Positions 53,824-63,170 of a DNA stretch of 64,000 nucleotides are shown piece by piece. Both the position numbers and the translations under genes were made by a program. The first letter of the stretch is position 1. Each line of letters begins with the position of its first letter. The notes under the pieces were generated by a model, which saw only the letters and a program-made list of their open reading frames with translations, made no database searches and had not been told where the DNA came from. The DNA comes from Hippopus hippopus (lineage: Eukaryota; Mollusca; Bivalvia; Cardiida; Cardiidae), in assembly GCA_946811185.2 (NCBI GenBank), contig OX328109.1:11692255-11756254 (forward strand), given 5' to 3'.

Positions 53824-54119
53824 ATTAAAATATTTTTTCAAAATGACACTTGGAGTTTGATTTCTTTTTATTCATTTAACCTTAAAAGAGGGGAATACCA
53901 ACAGTTTTCTTAAATTTTCTTAGCAAACCTAAACGAATTTGGTAATACAGTAGTGCTTGTGAATGAATTTTCTGAGTCAATTTTTAGGAGAGAAATCCAT
54001 GTACCCAAATGTTAAAGAATGATACCGCAGCTGTTTCCCTTCTTATGTAGAAAAATTATTTACCTTAGAACATTTTGAAAGGATATGGAATAATGCAGTG
54101 GTAGTTTTAATTAAGTTTC

Positions 54120-54250
54120 ATTGACAGTAGGCAGCTCGACAATGGATTTCCCGAGGACATACCCACGAGAGCTGCGCCGACGAGGAGGATCGATCCTTTA
54201 ACTGCCTGTCTCAAATCAAGCGTTTTAACCACTGAGCCCTGGAGGAGCTA
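54120..54250 (-). repeat. tRNA-like SINE head
   Basis: Minus strand: CCAGGGCTCAGTGGTTAAAA (A box) and AGGATCGATCCTCC where a B box should be, plus a GGTATGTCCTCGGGAAATCC body like the TGGGAGTGTCCTTGG of other copies. Confidence 0.55.
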
Positions 54251-54329
54251 TAGAAATGAGCAGAAAGACGAGATAAACTGGACCTTAACATAACAGTCAA
54301 AAGACCTGTCAGCACTGACAACGACCTGG

Positions 54330-54650
54330 TCAACTTGTGTTTTGAGGACTATATTGATCCAAAATCCTACTGTACAGAACATGCTGTCCGATCTTTGATC
54401 TACATTTCGTGTCATGATAATCTAAGTACATGTAGATCCGAGAATCTAAGTACATGTAGATCCGTGAATAGAAACTTTAACTTCTTCATTTCAACTGTTA
54501 ACCCGCATCCTACTAAAAGTTTTTTTTGGGGGGGATATAACATCTGTTCGGACACTGTAGATCAAGATCAGACTGTACAGAACACACAGTCTGATCTTGG
54601 ATCTACACTGTCCGCAAAAGGACCTTGAGTCGCGCTTAGCAGGACTAATA
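54330..54650. mobile_element. MITE family C copies
   Basis: 54340-54480 is a decayed left half with a direct repeat of AATCTAAGTACATGTAGATC. 54496-54650 is a good copy: ACCCGCATCCTACTAAAAGT start, CACTGTAGATCAAGATCAGA arm, and CTTAGCAGGACTA end. Confidence 0.65.
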
Positions 54651-54737
54651 TTCTGTCTATTGTTACGGAAGACCACTCCTTAATGCATGGCTTCATCCAG
54701 ATTTAAATACAATACCTAACAACTGCATTAGGGAATT

Positions 54738-54810
54738 CTCTTTAGCTCAGTGGTTATGGTGTTGGCCTTTCGTCCGGGCGCTCTAGGTTCGAATCCTGCC
54801 CGGTCCCTGT
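54738..54810 (+). tRNA. tRNA-like sequence, probable relic
   Basis: TTTAGCTCAGTGGTTATGG (A box) and CTCTAGGTTCGAATCCTGCC (B box) with correct spacing and partial acceptor pairing (GGGA/TCCC). The D stem and anticodon stem pair poorly and the T stem has one mismatch, so a SINE head or tRNA pseudogene is likelier than a working tRNA. Confidence 0.35.
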
Positions 54811-55084
54811 ATTTCTACTATGCATTTGTTCATTTGTTACGGACATTGTTCGTAAGACTATCATATCGGCCTTTTCTTTTTATCTCACAATATTTTTCAA
54901 CACAGGATCGTTTGGTTAAAGGGCAAATCCTAAAATATTTTGACCAGACTGTTTTTTTCCTTTCATCAGCTGCAAATGATGTCAGTTAAACATGTGTCCG
55001 TCGTTTTTCATAAATACCACCCTGTAACATGCCATAAACCACGGCCGAATTGTCACGCTGATATACGGCCCTAAAAATGGTACA

Positions 55085-55231
55085 TGGCTTACTTCCCCTG
55101 ATTCGCTTATCTCCCGTGCATATGTGACGTCATTGTCGAGTCAGTCTGTGTATACTGTCAGTAGACATTAGTAGGAACGCGGATGATTGTATGCAGATAT
55201 CTGAGTATTAACTGAAAATTCAGCCGAAAAA
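55085..55231 (+). promoter_or_regulatory. Candidate promoter of the THAP exon
   Basis: CGCTTATCTCCC at about 55106 and GTGACGTCATTG (CRE/ATF-type) at about 55126, with no TATA box near the start codon. The same two motifs in the same order lead into the opposite-strand ORF at 58439. Confidence 0.4.
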
Positions 55232-55607
55232 ATGGTAAATTGTGCAGCCAATGGCTGCAACGTCGATTCGGGAACTCATAGAATTAGTATTTTCAAATTT
55301 CCGAAGGAATTACAAAGAAGGAAACTGGATTCAACGTTTAAACCGGGGCTGGACAGTAGCGACGGATTTTTTGCCATCGGTTCATTCGAAATTGTGTCTG
55401 AAATACTTCGATGACAGTCAGTTCTTAATAAGTCCAAAACTCGCAAAAGAAGTTAGTTATAGGAATTTTAGGCTGCGGTTAAAACCTGACGCTGTGCCGA
55501 CATTATTCGAAACTCCGAGTCGAAAGGAGATAGGCCTTAAACCGAAACTCCGAAAGACAGACATTCCGCAACGGCAATTTCCAAAAAGAAAATCCAACAT
55601 GAAGTAG
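55232..55607 (+). pseudogene. THAP-domain exon, frameshifted
   Basis: A C2CH THAP zinc finger, a DNA-binding domain of chromatin proteins and of P-element- and ISL2EU-type transposases. The start MVNCAANGC gives the first Cys pair; FKFPKELQRR follows. After one extra base (C at 55325) the next frame continues WIQRLNRGW, SKLCLKYFDDSQF and LKPDAVPTLF, the usual THAP C-terminal AVPTLF box. The CxxH pair reads CLKY, so the zinc-binding His is Tyr. ATGAA/GTAGGT at 55603-55604 is a plausible splice donor; without splicing the frame stops at 55605-55607. Frameshift plus lost ligand point to a decayed copy, unless the assembly has a base error. Confidence 0.7.
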
Positions 55608-55689
55608 GTAATTTCTTTTTTCTTGAAATTGGAATACATGAATTGTTATTCATACTAATTTATCCTTTTCTACATTACCGCTTCATCCT

Positions 55690-55942
55690 GAACAAAGAGA
55701 AAATGCTGTCGTTTTCTCCCTTTTCCAAATGATTTCAACATTTAACAAAATTATAGATTTATCCATATTCATACATAAATTTTGCAAATAACATAGTCGA
55801 CATTGTTCAAATGATGTAAACTTTCAAGGGATAATAATCATTCTTTGAACAGCAAACATCATTTTCTTCCCACACTGTTTTTCAAACACTCTTTCTTTGG
55901 GTATTGGAAACTAGATCTAGGGTTTGTATGGTAAAGGGTGAA
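55690..55942. mobile_element. MITE family B, part decayed
   Basis: GAGAAAATGCTGTCG and TTTTCTCCCTTTTCC arms; a second arm with CATCATTTTCTTCCCACAC and GTATGGTAAAGGGTGAAA. Confidence 0.55.
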
Positions 55943-55944
55943 AT

Positions 55945-56410
55945 CAGTATCTGGCTACCCCTAATCATGGTCATAAATGTAAATCCATCACCGACCAGTT
56001 AAAACAATACAGGAAATGGTTACATATCATTTGCATATCTGACCCCTTTACACTGTAATGTTTGTTGGTGACAGTAAACCCATGTTACAGCTTTTATCCC
56101 ATACACTACTTCTATTTGACATTTCACTCTTAAAAATGATTTGACAACTTACATGCATTTTGAACAAATTTTGAATTATATCTATACAATTTTGATTTGT
56201 GGATATTTCCTTTTCCTATCCATATTATGTCTTCTAGACAAGCTACTGAGAAAAATGTTTTAAACATGTCAGTATGAAAATTTTGAAAATGTATATAATT
56301 TGACACAAGTCATTTTCTCTGATAATCAGACAAAAGTGAGAAAATTAAAAAGAACAAATTTTTTTTTTTTTAAATTAAGAAACAGAATGTTTTTGACCAG
56401 GCTCACACAC
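55945..56410. other. No recognised feature
   Basis: AT-rich, no repeat partner noticed. It would be intron if the THAP exon is spliced to 63040. Confidence 0.3.
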
Positions 56411-56412
56411 CA

Positions 56413-56642
56413 ATTCTTTTACCTTTTACCTGAAAATTCTGACCTTCAACCACCCTAATGGAGAAGGCTTTTGAGGACAGGGTGAAAAAAGGAATAAGTC
56501 CTGATACCCAGAGTTATCTTCTTTTCCTACAATATTTTCTACCCTCAAACCTATTGTCAAGGCCACATTTGATCTGTGGTCTGCAAATACTTTCGGTGTG
56601 GAGTGGACAAGTCTAAAGTTTTGCCATCTGTGTAAGGGTTTA
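56413..56642. mobile_element. MITE family B
   Basis: TTTACCTTTTACCTGAAAAT start, CAACCACCCTAATGGAGAAG, CAAGTCTAAAGTTTTGCC and GTGTAAGGGTTTAG end. Confidence 0.7.
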
Positions 56643-56745
56643 GCCTAACCCTTACCCAAATGATAAAAAATTAGAATATTTCAGATCCACACCATTTAAA
56701 TATGACCGATAAAATGTGATTGTTTATTGGAATTTAGTTTAACTT

Positions 56746-56975
56746 AGTTTAACCCTTTACCAAACAATTAATTGTTTTAACGACCCTTGTGAAGAAAGAA
56801 AAACCTTTTGAAAACATTGTAGGTAAAGGAGAAAATGCTGGTAACCAGTATTTTCTCCTTTTTCTACAATGTTTTCTACCCCATCAAAGACAAGTCCAAA
56901 CATGTGAGTAAAATTTAATTTGTTAACTCCAAATGCTTTCAATTCGGCGTAGTCAATAAATTTGATGTTTGGTAA
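56746..56975. mobile_element. MITE family B, full length
   Basis: TTTAACCCTTTACCAAACAA start; GAGAAAATGCTGGTAACCAG centre; GATGTTTGGTAACAATTTAA end. Confidence 0.85.
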
Positions 56976-57094
56976 CAATTTAAACGTGTATTTTACATCT
57001 CTTGAGAAACAAGTTCATACAACTCGTACTAATCTCTTCGGATACTGCTTCCTGGGAACCAAAACAAAACTCGTGCCCAATGTGTGGGATTTAT

Positions 57095-57329
57095 ATTTAA
57101 CCCTTTACCAATCAATCCCTAGTTTTTACGACCCTGAGGCAGAAGCCTTTTAAAAACATTGTAGGAAAAGGAGATAATGCTGGTAGCCAGCATTTTCTCC
57201 TTTAACCACAATGTTTTCTACTCTGCTGGAAACAAATTTCAATTTTTGAAATATTTAACTTTATTTTGTCGTCTGCAAGTGATTTCAATTTGGACCTGTT
57301 TAGTATTTTGTCGTTTGGTAAAGAGTTAA
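57095..57329. mobile_element. MITE family B, full length
   Basis: TTTAACCCTTTACCAATCAA start; GATAATGCTGGTAGCCAGCA centre; GTCGTTTGGTAAAGAGTTAA end. Confidence 0.85.
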
Positions 57330-58150
57330 AAATAGAAAATATTGTGGATAAAGGACCAATTGATAGTTACCAGCTCTTTCTATGTTTTTACAATGAATCT
57401 GAAGTCGTCTATACTGCAATTTGACCGGAATGTTAGTATTAACCGCTCAGTACCTAGTAGACGGTAGACCAATTTGAGACTTACCCAAATTGAAACAATT
57501 TGCATAAGACAAACAAGAACTGATCAAATTACAATTCAGAGTTTAAGACTTTCACAGAGAAGCTCTATATCGAACATACAATAGCTATACATGTATGATA
57601 AATTTTTGCATTGAATGGATCATGTGGACAAGGTAAACAGCAAAAAAGTATTTCACACAGGTAGATCCCCTCTCCCTCTCTACCTCTCTCTGATGTTCAT
57701 GTATTTCTGTATGGTAAGAAAAACAACTAAAATAATTTTCAAAATTATTTTGAGAATTAACTCTTAATAATCTCGGAACATTCTTTTATCAAATTTCATG
57801 CTGGTTAACAGCATTTCAAAATATTCTTATTCTCATGAAAATCGTGATTTATTGTGTAACCCTTCACCCACGAGAGAATAAACTTGTACCCGTCAATGTT
57901 TACAGAATTCTTTACAAGGTACAAATATCAACAAGGACCCATCAACAAATAGTTAGAACTAACATCTCACGAATATCAATCGTAAAAGTCAAGAAAAGAG
58001 TTATTTGACATGAAACTAAAGTGTCGGGGAAATGTCTTCAAAAGTGTCGGGGAACTGTCTTGTCGTGGAACTGTCTTGAAACCGTATTTTTTGTTGTTGT
58101 TGTTTAATTCCGCCCGTTAATCTACTGAAAATGCTTCACGCTAAACAAAG
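57330..58150. other. No gene recognised
   Basis: A family B half (57335-57400, AATATTGTGGATAAAGGACC) and a CTCTCC tract near 57668. 58020-58080 repeats AGTGTCGGGGAAATGTCTT / AAAGTGTCGGGGAACTGTCT. Confidence 0.4.
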
Positions 58151-58152
58151 TT

Positions 58153-58439
58153 TATACCATACACTTAATTTTATCATGTATATAATAATATTTCTGTAAG
58201 CGATGTTCGCCCCGTAATAGACGTATTTCAATAGCGCTCAATACTCGACACGTTGAAAAGTCCGGCACAACATCGTCATTTTCGTCATCAGTGAGCAAAA
58301 AGTTACTTTTATCCTCATCATCAGAAACTTAGTAAGCTTCTTTAAAAATAGGCTCGTACATGTACGGCCTTACCGGCCCAGAATCGTCTATTTCTTCGTC
58401 TTCAATATCGCTCAGTTTACTATAGTAAACAACGTCCAT
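58153..58439 (-). CDS. Acidic ORF with YMYEP motif, broken by one stop
   Basis: From an ATG at 58439 the minus strand reads MDVVYYSKLSDIEDEEIDD, then VRPYMYEPIFKEAY, an in-frame TAA, and then VSDDEDKSNFLLTDDENDD and VVPDFSTCRVL, open to a stop at about 58153. The acidic start and the (V/I)RPY-(M/Q)-(F/Y)-EP motif followed by an acidic patch resemble the N-terminus of invertebrate proteins that carry a P2X7-type Cys-rich C-terminal domain. That domain is not visible here, so only an N-terminal fragment would be present. The stop suggests a pseudogene. Family assignment is tentative. Confidence 0.4.
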
Positions 58440-58440
58440 A

Positions 58441-58510
58441 TTGAAACAAGCTCTCCTATGACGTCACAAATCAAGGGACGCAACAATAAGTAAGGGAGAT
58501 AAGCGATGCA
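58441..58510 (-). promoter_or_regulatory. Candidate promoter of the acidic ORF
   Basis: On the minus strand GCTTATCTCCCTTACTTATT is followed by GATTTGTGACGTCATAGG just before the ATG at 58439. It shares both motifs with the THAP exon's upstream region. Confidence 0.4.
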
Positions 58511-58694
58511 ATAAAAATTAATAAGCAGAAATATGAATTGAAAAAAAGTACTTTTACTATTTTTTTTTTCTAATTACAACATTACCAGGTTACCATTTGA
58601 TAAGTGTAGATTTGAAAATTAACCATATCTGAAACTTGTTGATTTGCCTTTTAAGGGTAAAGTATTTCTTCCATCCATCCTTTCATTTTATTTG

Positions 58695-58958
58695 AGCAGC
58701 ACTTCTGAACAAAGGTGGTGTAATGAATCTCCGTGATGCTTTATACCAAGCAAGTCAACACATAATTATGGATCCATAGAATCCATTGCGTCCAACAACC
58801 TGGCTTAATCATGAGGCGGACTGGTCCCTTGACATGCTGAAAATGTACATATAGCAAAAAGTATGGACCCAGACCAGCTTACTCGGACAGTGCAGTCTAA
58901 CACGGGTCAATACTTTTTGCAGATGCAGATGCATTAAACCCCCATTTCAAAAAGCATG
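58695..58958 (-). mobile_element. MITE family A
   Basis: ATGAATCTCCGTGATGC near its left end, AATTATGGATCCATAGAATC, ACTTTTTGCAGATGCAG, and ACCCCCATTTCAAAAAGCATG end. Confidence 0.75.
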
Positions 58959-58961
58959 TTA

Positions 58962-59278
58962 ATTCATTTTATTTCTTCAAACACGAACATGAAAAGTTTC
59001 GTTTGCTGTTACATAATTATATCAACGAACATGTGTTCAGTGGGAACTTACCAGTGCATTGAAGAAAATAGTTCCGGTCTTTGCGGTCAAAATAATAATT
59101 TCAGGTAATAAAATGTTTTGTTAGATAAGAAAGAAAAGAAGTTTTGTAATTAATGATATTTATGATTATGACATAAAGATTTTTGAGCACGCTGGTGTAC
59201 AAAATGTGATATGGTGAACAGCTGTCTATGGTGATGTAGAACAGCCACCACATATCAATTCATACTTACCGATATTTT
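58962..59278. other. No recognised feature
   Basis: No frame or repeat recognised. Confidence 0.35.
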
Positions 59279-59280
59279 CG

Positions 59281-59473
59281 TTAACCCTTATCCTGCTAAA
59301 ATGAAATTTTCAATTCGATAGTAAAAACCCGAATCCTGTTATTTCACAGTTATAATTTGGGGAATAATATCTCTTTATCAGACAGTGTAGATCCAAGATC
59401 CAAGATCCGACTGCACTTGATCCACACTTTCAGAAAAAAAATCAGTGAGCCGCGCTTAGCAGCATAGGGTTAA
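59281..59473. mobile_element. MITE family C
   Basis: GTTAACCCTTATCCTGCTAA start, GACAGTGTAGATCCAAGATC, CGCGCTTAGCAGCATAGGG end; ATCCAAG is duplicated. Confidence 0.75.
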
Positions 59474-59535
59474 ACTTAAGGCGGATTTCAAGTTATTTTA
59501 AAACTTTCCTTGAAATGTTTGTTTTATTACGATTC

Positions 59536-59745
59536 CAGGGTCCATATTTAAGAAGGTACATATTTAAGAAGGTACATACTTAACAGGGTCCATATTCAAA
59601 ATGGTCCATATTCAACAGAGTCCATATTCAACAGTGTCCATATTCAACAGAGTCCATATTCAAAAGAGTCCATATTCAACAGTGTCCATATTCAACAGTG
59701 TCCATATTTAACGGAGTCCATATTCAACAGGGTCCATATTCACAA
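59536..59745 (+). repeat. 16-bp minisatellite
   Basis: About 13 units of GTCCATATTCAACAG(A/T), with early units as GGTACATATTTAAGAA. It abuts a family F MITE whose end also contains CATATTCAC. Confidence 0.9.
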
Positions 59746-59896
59746 CTGTTCTTAAGAACATTCTTTGTCTTCTTCTCTAAAATTTTCTAATCTTTAAAGT
59801 AACACAATTTCTGATTGGCTAAACACTTTCAAATTTAGAAAATTCTAGAGAATAAGAATAATAACGTTCTTAAGAATGGTTTGTGAATACGGAACA
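59745..59896. mobile_element. Family F hairpin MITE
   Basis: ATATTCACAACTGTTCTTAA left end, TTCTTAAGAATGGTTTGTGA right end, TTCTGATTGGCTAAACA centre. Confidence 0.7.
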
Positions 59897-60100
59897 AGAT
59901 AAGAAAAAAATGATTTTTTGTACTGTTAGTGCTCTGGAACTTCCAACAGTTAATAGATAATTAAGGCGGAGAAACTATTGAGGTGATCCTTTTGGCGTGT
60001 AAAACAAAAAAAAAAAAAAAAACCTAGACACCACAACAAAAAGAAAAAAAAAAAACATGATAACTAATTCTAACAATACAATCATTATGTGTAATATATT

Positions 60101-60358
60101 AGCAATGCTCTGGCGAAAGGGGGTTGAATGGATCTTCGTGATGCATTATATAAATCAAGTCATCACATAATTAAAGATCCATAAAATCGATGTTATCTAA
60201 CAACCGACTGACTCAAAGGATAGAATGGTCCTTGGACATACAAAAAATCTACAAATAGCAAAAAGTTTCAACCATGTCAGCCTGCGCGGAGTGCACAGAT
60301 TGGCACGGGTCGATACTTTTTTAGATGCATTAAACCCCCTTTCATAGAGAATGTCGCA
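60101..60358 (-). mobile_element. MITE family A
   Basis: AGCAATGCTCTGGCGAAAGG left end; TGTCAGCCTGCGCGGAGTGC; ACCCCCTTTCATAGAG right end. Confidence 0.8.
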
Positions 60359-60359
60359 T

Positions 60360-60620
60360 ATGTAACGATATATGAAACAGGGTTCCATGGTATGTCCTAA
60401 CTATTTTCAGATTCTTAAACCCTTCCGAACATCTTGGCAGGTTGTATGAACCAATACCTTTTTTTTAAAGTGTGACAGAGGCGTTACGAATGAAATACAC
60501 CAAAATTAGTGACATGAGGCATTTAGGAAGGAATCTTACGTTATTTTCATTTAATATTTTAGATTACCTGAAAACCGCCAAAGTTTTCGCCTTAACATCC
60601 GCCATTATTAATGTGTAAGT
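60360..60620. other. No recognised feature
   Basis: No frame or repeat recognised. Confidence 0.3.
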
Positions 60621-60626
60621 CCCGAG

Positions 60627-60915
60627 CCCTGTAGCGTAGTCGGCAGCATACAGGATTTGAGAACAAGAAGGTGGGGGTCGCTGGTTTGAATCCCCTGCTC
60701 GGCCAATTCTTTCCGGGGATTGAAAATGACAGAATTCATTTCTCTCCTACCGCTAACCATTGTCTCGACGATGGTTGTGTGGAAAAGCAGCCAGTGGCTT
60801 GAGAAAAATATTTTGCATAGTACTGGTAAATGAAGCTCCGGGAAAGCATGGATTGCGCTGGCCGCGATATAACTGAAATAGTTCTACAAACGACCATAAA
60901 CACCACAATCAACCA
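60627..60915 (+). mobile_element. tRNA-derived SINE
   Basis: CCCTGTAGCGTAGTCGGCAG (A box), TCGCTGGTTTGAATCCCC (B box), CAGCCAGTGGCTTGAGAAAA and ACTGGTAAATGAAGCTCC body. Confidence 0.85.
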
Positions 60916-61119
60916 TCATCAGGTCAGCGGTGGCAGTTCTGTTTCAGCATAGTTGTGCATATGAAGGCAATTTGATTTTCTGCCTGATGTAACAAAGATA
61001 CATGGTATCTCGTTATCGGGTCAAAGCAGGTGTAAATCTATTATCACCTTCGATTTGTCATCTTCTAAGAAGAGAAGACTGCGACAATTGGAAGACGGGA
61101 GACGATTTCAAACCGAATG

Positions 61120-61205
61120 GCGATTGCTCTCTTCTTCTTCCGGAATTGGAGAGTTGTAAATCGAATTCGACTGAAGACGGAAGTAAACAAAAAACATGGC
61201 GGACA
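61120..61205 (+). promoter_or_regulatory. Candidate promoter of the HARBI1-like gene
   Basis: CTTCTTCCGGAATTGG and AGACGGAAGTAAAC are ETS-type sites; AACATGGCGGAC at the start codon matches the YY1 consensus often found at TATA-less starts. No TATA box is seen. Confidence 0.45.
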
Positions 61206-61320
61206 CGGGTATGTTGATGCAATGTGTTATAACATACGAGTTTCTTTTTGCGGATTTCGAGGATGCGGCTGTTTCTGAAGCATGTCTTATGTCACCAAGG
61301 CTGTCTCCATTAGCATTATT
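61196..61320 (+). CDS. HARBI1-like nuclease gene, exon 1 (model)
   Basis: ATG in a good context (AACATGG) opens 41 codons (MADTGMLMQCVITYEF, LFADFEDAAVSEAC...) and two further bases before a GTAAGC donor at 61321. The two leftover bases plus the first base of exon 2 at 63040 make one codon, so the reading frame is continuous across a 1719-bp intron. The short acidic leader has no recognised domain. The link to exon 2 rests on phase, distance and promoter motifs, not on transcripts; the THAP exon at 55232 is a rival first exon with the same phase. Confidence 0.5.
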
Positions 61321-61386
61321 GTAAGCATAATGTTGGGAATAGTTTACTTCATAGTTAAACCACCTTGTATATACGTATACGGGATG

Positions 61387-61837
61387 CGGTCAAAACGTAC
61401 CCAAACCAAAACGTACCCAAAAACTAAGTCAAAACGTACCCAAAAATAAAGTTAAAACGTACCCAAAATTTAAGTCAAAACGTACCCAAAGTACAATTTT
61501 CATTTTACCGATTTCAAAGTAAGGTATGAATTGAAAATATCATGTTTTTTTACCTTTTTAGGGTGTTTTATGTCCAAACTCACTTTATTCATGTATGTTT
61601 TTAATTCTTTAATAAGAAGCATGTTTTCAGTCCCAAGGTTCATTCAATTACGGTGATGTGTTTTTGTAGGGACTAATTAGGTGTGACAAACTAGTCATCA
61701 TTTGACAGTTAAGAAGATAGTATTATGTATATTCAAACCCCTCACTTGGGTACGTTTTGACTCCACTTGGGTACATTTTGACTCCACTTGGGTACGTTTT
61801 GACTTGGGTACGTTTTGGTTTGGGTACGTTTTGACTG
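61387..61837. mobile_element. MITE with inverted tandem 14-mers
   Basis: Five copies of a GTCAAAACGTACCC-like unit at the left (61389-61490) face five inverted copies at the right (61748-61835). The outer 30 bp of each side are perfect inverses. The middle 250 bp is AT-rich without a frame. It lies in intron 1 of the HARBI1-like model. Confidence 0.85.
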
Positions 61838-62099
61838 TAAACCTATACAATAAATGAATAATACAATATTATTTTCAAAGTGCACGACCGTGGGGCACCT
61901 AATAAGTTTTCCTTCATTGAGTACACAACAGTCGTCCTCGCAGTATGAACTTTCTTCAGTGCGTACACAACGGTCGGATAAATATCATCGGCCTATTATT
62001 TTACTATGTATCTGTCATAACCACTTGGAATCTTCCTTAAAGTCACACTTGCAAAACATGTCGTCTTTTTTCTTTGTTTTTATAAGACTCCTGGCATTA

Positions 62100-62163
62100 G
62101 CACAGGTGTAACTGGGGCAAAAATTTTGTAGCCCGACCGAGATTTGAACCGCAGACCTCTCGC
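62100..62163 (-). repeat. tRNA-like remnant
   Basis: Minus strand: GAGGTCTGCGGTTCAAATCTC with GGTCGGGCTAC, a B box without a convincing A box. Confidence 0.35.
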
Positions 62164-62381
62164 TTAACCCTTTACCCCATAAGGCATACCTATGGTATCT
62201 CTACTTGACTCTAAATGAAGCCGTTTCTTATATGTAAATGACACCTTTTGAAAGTATAGAAAACATTGTGGCAAAAGGTGAAATTGCTCGTCATGAGCAG
62301 TTTCACCTTTTGCCACAGTGTTTTCCAAAGGCTCCTACAAGCAGGACGTAGATATGAGTATCTATGGAGTAAAGGATTAAA
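62163..62381. mobile_element. MITE family B
   Basis: CTTAACCCTTTACCCCATAA start. Arms GAAAACATTGTGGCAAAAGG and CCTTTTGCCACAGTGTTTTC flank a changed centre (GAAATTGCTCGTCATGAGCA). GGAGTAAAGGATTAAAG end. Confidence 0.8.
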
Positions 62382-62539
62382 GAGCAAGTGCTCTTCAGGC
62401 CACTTCCAAACCTATCATCTGTTTAAATCTATTAAAGGAATAGATGACCCTGCTACATAGGTTATGGTTCATTTAGTGACTTTTAATGGTACTTTTAAAG
62501 TATATCGAAAATTGTTGGAATACAATTGTCTACTTATTT

Positions 62540-62766
62540 AATCAATTACCACATAATCCCTACTTTTGACGACCCTGAGAAGAAGCCTTTAGATAACATT
62601 GTGGGAAAAGGAGAAAATGCTGGTAACCAGCATTTTCTCCTTTTCCCACAATGTTTTCTACCCTTCACAAAACAAATTTCAAAATTTCAGTCACTTTTAT
62701 TTTGTCGTCTGCAAATGCTTTCGATTTTGACAAGCCTAAAATATTGTCATTTGGTAATGAGTTCAG
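62540..62766. mobile_element. MITE family B with perfect 61-nt palindrome
   Basis: AATCAATTACCACATAATCC start. 62595-62624 and 62626-62655 are perfect 30-bp inverses around A62625. The right side carries TTTTGTCGTCTGCAAATGCT and ATTTGGTAATGAGTTCA. In intron 1 of the HARBI1-like model. Confidence 0.9.
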
Positions 62767-63039
62767 GAAATCATCATTATAGCGTTTAGGTAGCTTCCAA
62801 GTTAGCGGTCCCTAACCATTTGTTTTACAAGGTCAGGGCAATGCTATTGAAAAAAGACGAATCTAACAATTCAAAGAGGGCTTTTGTAGGTATCTGTGCA
62901 GTATTAAAGAAGTTATGACCAATGTTACAGTTTTTCAAGATGACAAAGTCACCGAGGCTATGAAAATAACTGTATTTCTCTAAAACAGAGGAGCTAAAAA
63001 TGGGACATGTTAATAATTCGATCGTTTTTTTTTTTTCAG

Positions 63040-63170
63040 GCATAGGGAAATCAGACAGAAGGTTGAGAACTATGTTGAAGATGTTGTACCTCTTTATCTT
63101 CTTGACGACTTTAAACTTTTCTTTCGTGTGAGCAGACAGACAATGGAGATTTTGTGTCAACATTTATCAG
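63040..63170 (+). CDS. HARBI1-like nuclease gene, exon 2
   Basis: A T-rich tract and CAG precede 63040, and GTAATA follows 63170. The open frame (after one base that completes the previous codon) reads HREIRQKVENYVEDVVPLYL, then LDDFKLFFRVSRQTMEILCQ and HLS. This is the helical region before the DDE nuclease in HARBI1/DDE_Tnp_4 proteins, with the typical FRVSR(Q/E)T segment. One base is left for the next codon. PIF/Harbinger-type nucleases of this kind act on DNA; domesticated members lack transposition. Confidence 0.75.

Noticed and set aside
54738..54810. Working tRNA gene
   Set aside because: A and B boxes are good, but the D, anticodon and T stems do not all pair, and tRNA-like SINE heads are abundant here; listed only as a relic.
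59536..59735. CRISPR-like array because of regular short repeats
   Set aside because: Units are contiguous 16-mers without unique spacers, and the surrounding DNA is eukaryotic.
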